Notes under the pieces: generated by a model | What the model was told of the DNA's origin: nothing | Seen by the model: the letters and a program-made list of their open reading frames with translations, nothing else | Database searches by the model: none | Shown: positions 60,525 to 64,000 of the stretch, piece by piece | Numbering within the stretch: position 1 is the first letter of the stretch | Layout: each line of letters opens with the position of its first letter | Translations under genes and position numbers: made by a program | Origin: Paraburkholderia sp. LEh10 | GTDB lineage: Bacteria; Pseudomonadota; Gammaproteobacteria; Burkholderiales; Burkholderiaceae | NCBI RefSeq assembly: GCF_017814945.1 | Contig: NZ_JAGIPX010000018.1 | Span: 62,001-126,000 of the forward strand | Length of the DNA: 64,000 nucleotides | Direction of reading: 5' to 3'

Positions 60525-60668
60525 CACAACGCCAGCCGCGCATTCAACGCAATGTCGACGTGGAGAGCAAGCCGGCGGCGTCGACGGGGCCGTCGTCGTG
60601 CCGGCGCCGGCGCGGGCGGCATCCGGCCAGCCGTTGACCCCGCAGCGTCCAAGCCGAGCGATGGCGCG

Positions 60669-61136
60669 CTAGCGACGCCACGCGTCGAGCGCGGCGGGCT
60701 GCAACAGTCCACTCGACGCCTGACGCGCGCCACGTGCATCGATCAGCAGCGTGCGCGGCATCTCGCCGCGCCAGTCCGGATCGAGCGCGCGGCGCAGTTT
60801 TTCCGGGATCGGCTCGGCGTTTGCATAAAGCGCCGGCTGCGAAGACAGCGGCAGCGACGCGAGCACTTGCGACAGCGCGGCGGAGTTGTCGTCGATGGAG
60901 TCCATCGCGATCATCGTCAGCCGCACATCGCGATGCTTGTTCTGCCATTCGACAATGCGCGCCGTGTTCTCCCGGCAATAGCTGCAATCGAGCGACCAGA
61001 TTTCGACGATCTGCGGCCTGCCTCGCGATGCGGCAAGCACGGCCTCCACTTCCGACGCGCGCAGCGGCCTGAGTTCGGCGGCCTGCGCGGTGGCGGCGAT
61101 CAGCAACGCCACGAGCGCCATCGAGATTCGCTTCAT
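60669..61136 (-). CDS. TlpA/thioredoxin-like periplasmic protein
   Basis: A 155-residue protein with a signal peptide (MKRISMALVALLIAATAQAA). The thioredoxin-like core has the redox motif in IVEIWSLDCSYCRENTARIV (Cys-Ser-Tyr-Cys at about 50-53) and the cis-Pro segment PRTLLIDARG. It begins at the base just before the stop of the propeller gene, so the two are coupled. It may reduce Cys residues or metal sites of its operon partners. Confidence 0.82.
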   Translation of the reverse strand: MKRISMALVALLIAATAQAAELRPLRASEVEAVLAASRGRPQIVEIWSLDCSYCRENTARIVEWQNKHRDVRLTMIAMDSIDDNSAALSQVLASLPLSSQPALYANAEPIPEKLRRALDPDWRGEMPRTLLIDARGARQASSGLLQPAALDAWRR

Positions 61137-62423
61137 CTACTTCTCCTCGTCGGCGCGCACGAGCATGTAGCCGTCGTTCTGCGTGCGCCATGACAGATAG
61201 ACGCGGCCGGCGTCGTTCAGCAACTGCGGATTGTCGCTGCCACCCGCCGTCTGCGCGAGCATGCGGGGCGCGCTCCAGTGCGCGCCTGCATCGTCGGAGT
61301 GGCGCAGCATCAGGCGCATCGTGTCGCCGTCGAAGTCCTTCCATGCGAGCCAGAGCGTTTTGCCTTGCGCGATCAGCGCCGCGTGCGACGCCTGCCCGTC
61401 CGCCTTGCCCGTATCGCCGAACGCCCAAGGCTCGCCGATGGGCTTGCCGTTTGCGCCGAGCCGCGAGTAGTAGACATCGGCGCGTCCGTTGACGACGCTG
61501 AACCACGCCATGTGCCGCACGCCGTCCGGCGTGATCGCGAGCGCCGGGCCGTGTTCGGGGCACGCTTCCATATGCCAGCCGGAGAACGTCGCGCGGATCG
61601 GCTCGACGGATTGCCGCACGCCGGCGGGCAGCACCGCGAGCGCATGATCGCGGATCTGCCCTTCGAACACATTGCGCCACATGGCCTGCACATGTCCTTG
61701 CTGGTCGAGCGCCAGCGCGATCCGGCAGCACTCGCATGTGTGGTCGGCGACCTTGCGCTCCGGCTGGAACGACTGCCCGCCGTCCGACGAAACCGCGTAG
61801 TAGACGGCCGCGCCGTCGTACGGCTTGCCGGCCTTCTTCGCCGCCGCCAGATCGCGCTTGTCGATCCACGTGACGAAGAGGCGCCCGTCGCCATCGACGA
61901 TCAGCGAATCGAAGCGGTGCGTAATCGGCTGACGGTCGCCGTGGACGGTCGCGGGCACGCTCCACGTCGCGCCGCCGTCGTTCGAGCGCGAGAAGCGGAC
62001 CATGCCCGTGTACGGCGCGTCGAGCGGCATCGACCACGTGACGTAAATCGTCTTTGCGTCCGGACTCGCGGCGATCTTCGGGCGATTTTCGGCGCTCGTG
62101 TAGATCGGCTCGGGCATCGCATTGACGGTGACGGGCGGCGACAGCGTGCGGCCTTTGTCGTCGGAATGCGCAACGACGACATGCTGCCCTTCGACCCACG
62201 CAACCCACAGCCGATGCGTCGAATCGAACGCGGCGCCTGTCGCGAGCGGCGTCTTACCGGACTTCGCCGCGCCGCCGGCCGCGCTCGCGGCCATGCCGCC
62301 CGTCATGTCCATCTGCATGCCGTGCGCCGCATGCGGATCGTTCGATGCGTCATGAGCCATCAGCGGCTGCGCCAGCGACAAGCCAGCGGCGACCAGCGCC
62401 GTCCATTTTTTTAAAGCATCCAT
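61137..62423 (-). CDS. Asp-box beta-propeller (exo-alpha-sialidase-like) secreted protein
   Basis: A 428-residue protein with a signal peptide (MDALKKWTALVAAGLSLAQP..., cleavage near LMAHD). The mature N-terminus is His/Met-rich (HDASNDPHAAHGMQMDMTGG). At least four Asp-box-like repeats are visible: HSDDKGRTLS, RSNDGGATWS, SSDGGQSFQP and HSDDAGAHWS, giving a sialidase-type propeller. A cysteine cluster HTCECCR lies in the middle. The Arg triad of true sialidases is not evident, so glycosidase activity is doubtful. Overlaps the receptor gene (62411-62423). Confidence 0.78.
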   Translation of the reverse strand: MDALKKWTALVAAGLSLAQPLMAHDASNDPHAAHGMQMDMTGGMAASAAGGAAKSGKTPLATGAAFDSTHRLWVAWVEGQHVVVAHSDDKGRTLSPPVTVNAMPEPIYTSAENRPKIAASPDAKTIYVTWSMPLDAPYTGMVRFSRSNDGGATWSVPATVHGDRQPITHRFDSLIVDGDGRLFVTWIDKRDLAAAKKAGKPYDGAAVYYAVSSDGGQSFQPERKVADHTCECCRIALALDQQGHVQAMWRNVFEGQIRDHALAVLPAGVRQSVEPIRATFSGWHMEACPEHGPALAITPDGVRHMAWFSVVNGRADVYYSRLGANGKPIGEPWAFGDTGKADGQASHAALIAQGKTLWLAWKDFDGDTMRLMLRHSDDAGAHWSAPRMLAQTAGGSDNPQLLNDAGRVYLSWRTQNDGYMLVRADEEK

Positions 62424-64000
62424 TTGAGTTCTCCGTAGAACGTGCGGCCCGGGTACGGGTGGAAGACGTAGTAGCGGCGGTCCGTCAGATTGTCGATGCC
62501 GACGGACGCGAGCCAGTGCTTGCCGGCCTGATAGCGCGCCTTCATATCGACGACGAAAAACGAACTCGTGCCGCCATAGACGTCGGGATTGATGTCGCTG
62601 TTGTCGAGCGTGTTGTACTGACGGCCGGAATAACGCATTCCCACGCTGCCCTGCCACTGCTGGTTGAAGTGGTAGCTCGCGAGCAGATTGGCGCGCATGA
62701 CGGGAATGCGCGGGAAGCGCTTGCCGACATACGACGGGTTCGCCGAGTCGGCCAGAATGCGCGCGTTGGTCGCTGACACGTTCGCGTCGAGGTCGAGCCC
62801 GTGCAGCAGCACGTTCTGCCCCGAGAACGCCAGCTCGACGCCGCGCACGCGCACGCGATCGACATTCGAGATGTTCGTGACCGTGGTCGCGCCGTTGACG
62901 GTCGTCTGGTTGTAGATGGAATCGCGCAGGTCGCTCTGGAACACGCTCGCCCGCACGACGCCCACGCCGACGTCCCGCTCCGCCGTGAAGTCCCAGTCGA
63001 TCGCCTTTTCCGGACGCAAGCCCGGATTGTTGTTGACGATCGCGTTGTTCGAGATCGTCCCCTGGAACAGCTCGGCGACGCTCGGAAAGCGCGTGCCCGT
63101 CGCGAACGACACGCGGAACAGCCACTCTTGCGTCGCCTGCCATTGCACCGACGCTTTCGGCGAAAGTGCGTTTGCGCTACGGTCCGCGTAGCCGAGCGTC
63201 GTGGAGCCGTTGCCGAGCGCGCCGTCGTACGCGTCCCAGCGCTCGTAGCGCAGACCGAGCGTCGCGAGCCAGCCGGGCGCGAAGCGCCACGCGTCCTGGC
63301 CGTACAGCGCCTGGACACGGGTATCGCCGCGATACGTGCTGGCGAGCGACGACGGCGACCCGTTCTGCCAGTCGGGCGTGTTGTAGGTCTCGTTGCGCAG
63401 GAAGTAGTTGTCGAAGTGATAACCGACGGTGAGCGCATGGCCCGCATACGATGGCGACTCCGCTTTCAGGTCGAACGTGCGCCAGCCGGTGCCGTCGCCA
63501 TAGAAGATCGTGCCGGGACCGCCGCCATAGGCGGCGGGCGGCGCCGTCTTCGACGAGCGCAGCAGGTCGCGCGAAACGTCATAACCCGACGCGATGCCTG
63601 ACAGCTTCCAGCCCGAGTCGAGCCGCGCGTTCAGGCTGAACGCATAGAGCCAGTTCTCCTGGTCGCCGTTGGCGGGCGAAAAGGCCGTCGGCGCAATTGA
63701 GTAGTTCTTGCCACCGATCGTCACGTTGCCCGCGTAGACGGGATTGCCCGCCGCATCCGTCAAAAAGGTCTGCGCGCGGTCCTTGTAGTGGTTTTCCCAA
63801 TGGCCGAGTGTGAGCGTCGCGTCGAGATGGTCGGTGAGCGCGTAGCCCATGCGCACGGACTCGTTGATCTGCTCGGTGCGCTCCATCATCTGCGGACCGA
63901 CGATCACGCGCGGCTGGCCGTTCGGGCCGATGTCAGTGGCCGCGCCCGTCACGGCGACGGGCGCGCCGAGCTTCGGGTTGTACGTGCTGTTCGGGCTCGC
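62411..64000 (-). CDS. TonB-dependent outer-membrane receptor (partial, C-terminal part)
   Basis: At least 529 C-terminal residues of a TonB-dependent receptor; the plug and the N-terminus lie beyond the right edge (the frame is open to 64000, beginning ASPNSTYNPKLGAP). Alternating hydrophobic beta-strands are visible, with SPKASVQWQATQEWLFRVSF, RFPSVAELFQGT, GLRPEKAIDWDFTAERDVGV and the end LTDRRYYVFHPYPGRTFYGE with a C-terminal hydrophobic residue. The family imports iron chelates, copper or other scarce ligands. It is the first of a three-gene unit with the propeller and TlpA-like proteins. Confidence 0.92.
   Translation of the reverse strand, partial: ASPNSTYNPKLGAPVAVTGAATDIGPNGQPRVIVGPQMMERTEQINESVRMGYALTDHLDATLTLGHWENHYKDRAQTFLTDAAGNPVYAGNVTIGGKNYSIAPTAFSPANGDQENWLYAFSLNARLDSGWKLSGIASGYDVSRDLLRSSKTAPPAAYGGGPGTIFYGDGTGWRTFDLKAESPSYAGHALTVGYHFDNYFLRNETYNTPDWQNGSPSSLASTYRGDTRVQALYGQDAWRFAPGWLATLGLRYERWDAYDGALGNGSTTLGYADRSANALSPKASVQWQATQEWLFRVSFATGTRFPSVAELFQGTISNNAIVNNNPGLRPEKAIDWDFTAERDVGVGVVRASVFQSDLRDSIYNQTTVNGATTVTNISNVDRVRVRGVELAFSGQNVLLHGLDLDANVSATNARILADSANPSYVGKRFPRIPVMRANLLASYHFNQQWQGSVGMRYSGRQYNTLDNSDINPDVYGGTSSFFVVDMKARYQAGKHWLASVGIDNLTDRRYYVFHPYPGRTFYGELKWML

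Noticed and set aside
61137..62423. Calling the Asp-box protein a true exo-alpha-sialidase
   Set aside because: Asp boxes only indicate a propeller fold; the catalytic Arg triad is not evident and no sialic acid genes are nearby.

Overview
The window is GC-rich DNA that reads as a chromosome segment of a Burkholderiales bacterium, most likely Paraburkholderia or a close relative. The grounds are codon and GC bias, the cysI/DUF934 and pepN-fbp-tRNA-Thr arrangements, a urt-ure urea locus, and the protein families present. No rRNA, prophage, IS transposase or CRISPR array is visible.

Layout. 1-4.2 kb: sulfur assimilation (end of a DUF934 gene, cysI, divergent cysB-type LysR regulator, an orphan periplasmic binding protein). 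4.3-6.1 kb: a TPR glycosyltransferase-like protein and a small conserved ORF. 6.1-13.8 kb: a minus-strand sugar or polyol catabolic operon (LacI regulator, ABC ATPase, permease, [repeat element A], binding protein, TIM-barrel isomerase, Gfo/Idh/MocA dehydrogenase) with a perfect 18-bp operator-like palindrome upstream. 13.8-17.4 kb: pcm, a rhodanese, and a DUF2844/DUF3443 pair. 17.4-18.7 kb: a class III aminotransferase.

19.0-32.3 kb: a nitrogen-scavenging locus, urtABCD-[element B]-urtE-ureD-(family 3 solute-binding protein)-ureABCEFG. It is preceded by a textbook sigma-54 (-24/-12) promoter. UrtABCDE imports urea, UreABC hydrolyses it, and UreDEFG load nickel. Element C follows ureG.

33.1-50.6 kb: a translationally coupled minus-strand aryl polyene-type (xanthomonadin/flexirubin-like) pigment cluster. 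It has three ketosynthases plus a chain-length-factor-like protein, a ketoreductase, dehydratases, two ACPs, an acyl-AMP ligase fused to a dehydratase, a MIO ammonia-lyase for the aryl starter, a thioesterase, a glycosyltransferase/acyltransferase fusion, LolA- and MMPL-type export proteins, and a halogenase-like flavoprotein with a WxWxIP motif.

51.1-57.1 kb: a DUF4136 lipoprotein, pepN, a higBA toxin-antitoxin module, fbp and tRNA-Thr(CGU). 57.1-60.5 kb: acyl-CoA dehydrogenase and CaiB-type CoA-transferase genes with a divergent LysR regulator. 60.7-64 kb: a TlpA-like protein, an Asp-box beta-propeller protein and a TonB-dependent receptor that runs off the window, possibly a metal-handling unit.

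The most unusual feature is a family of three ~750-800 bp non-coding elements (A 9411-10187, B 24327-25131, C 32318-33066). Each is a near full-length inverted repeat (a giant foldback). Each carries two 32-bp palindromes, a nested inner palindrome, terminal arrays of short tandem repeats, and shared ends of the type TTTGYYTGC...GCARRCAAA. They fill intergenic spaces almost to the stop or Shine-Dalgarno of the flanking genes, and two of them split operons. One copy has symmetric compensatory changes in a palindrome.
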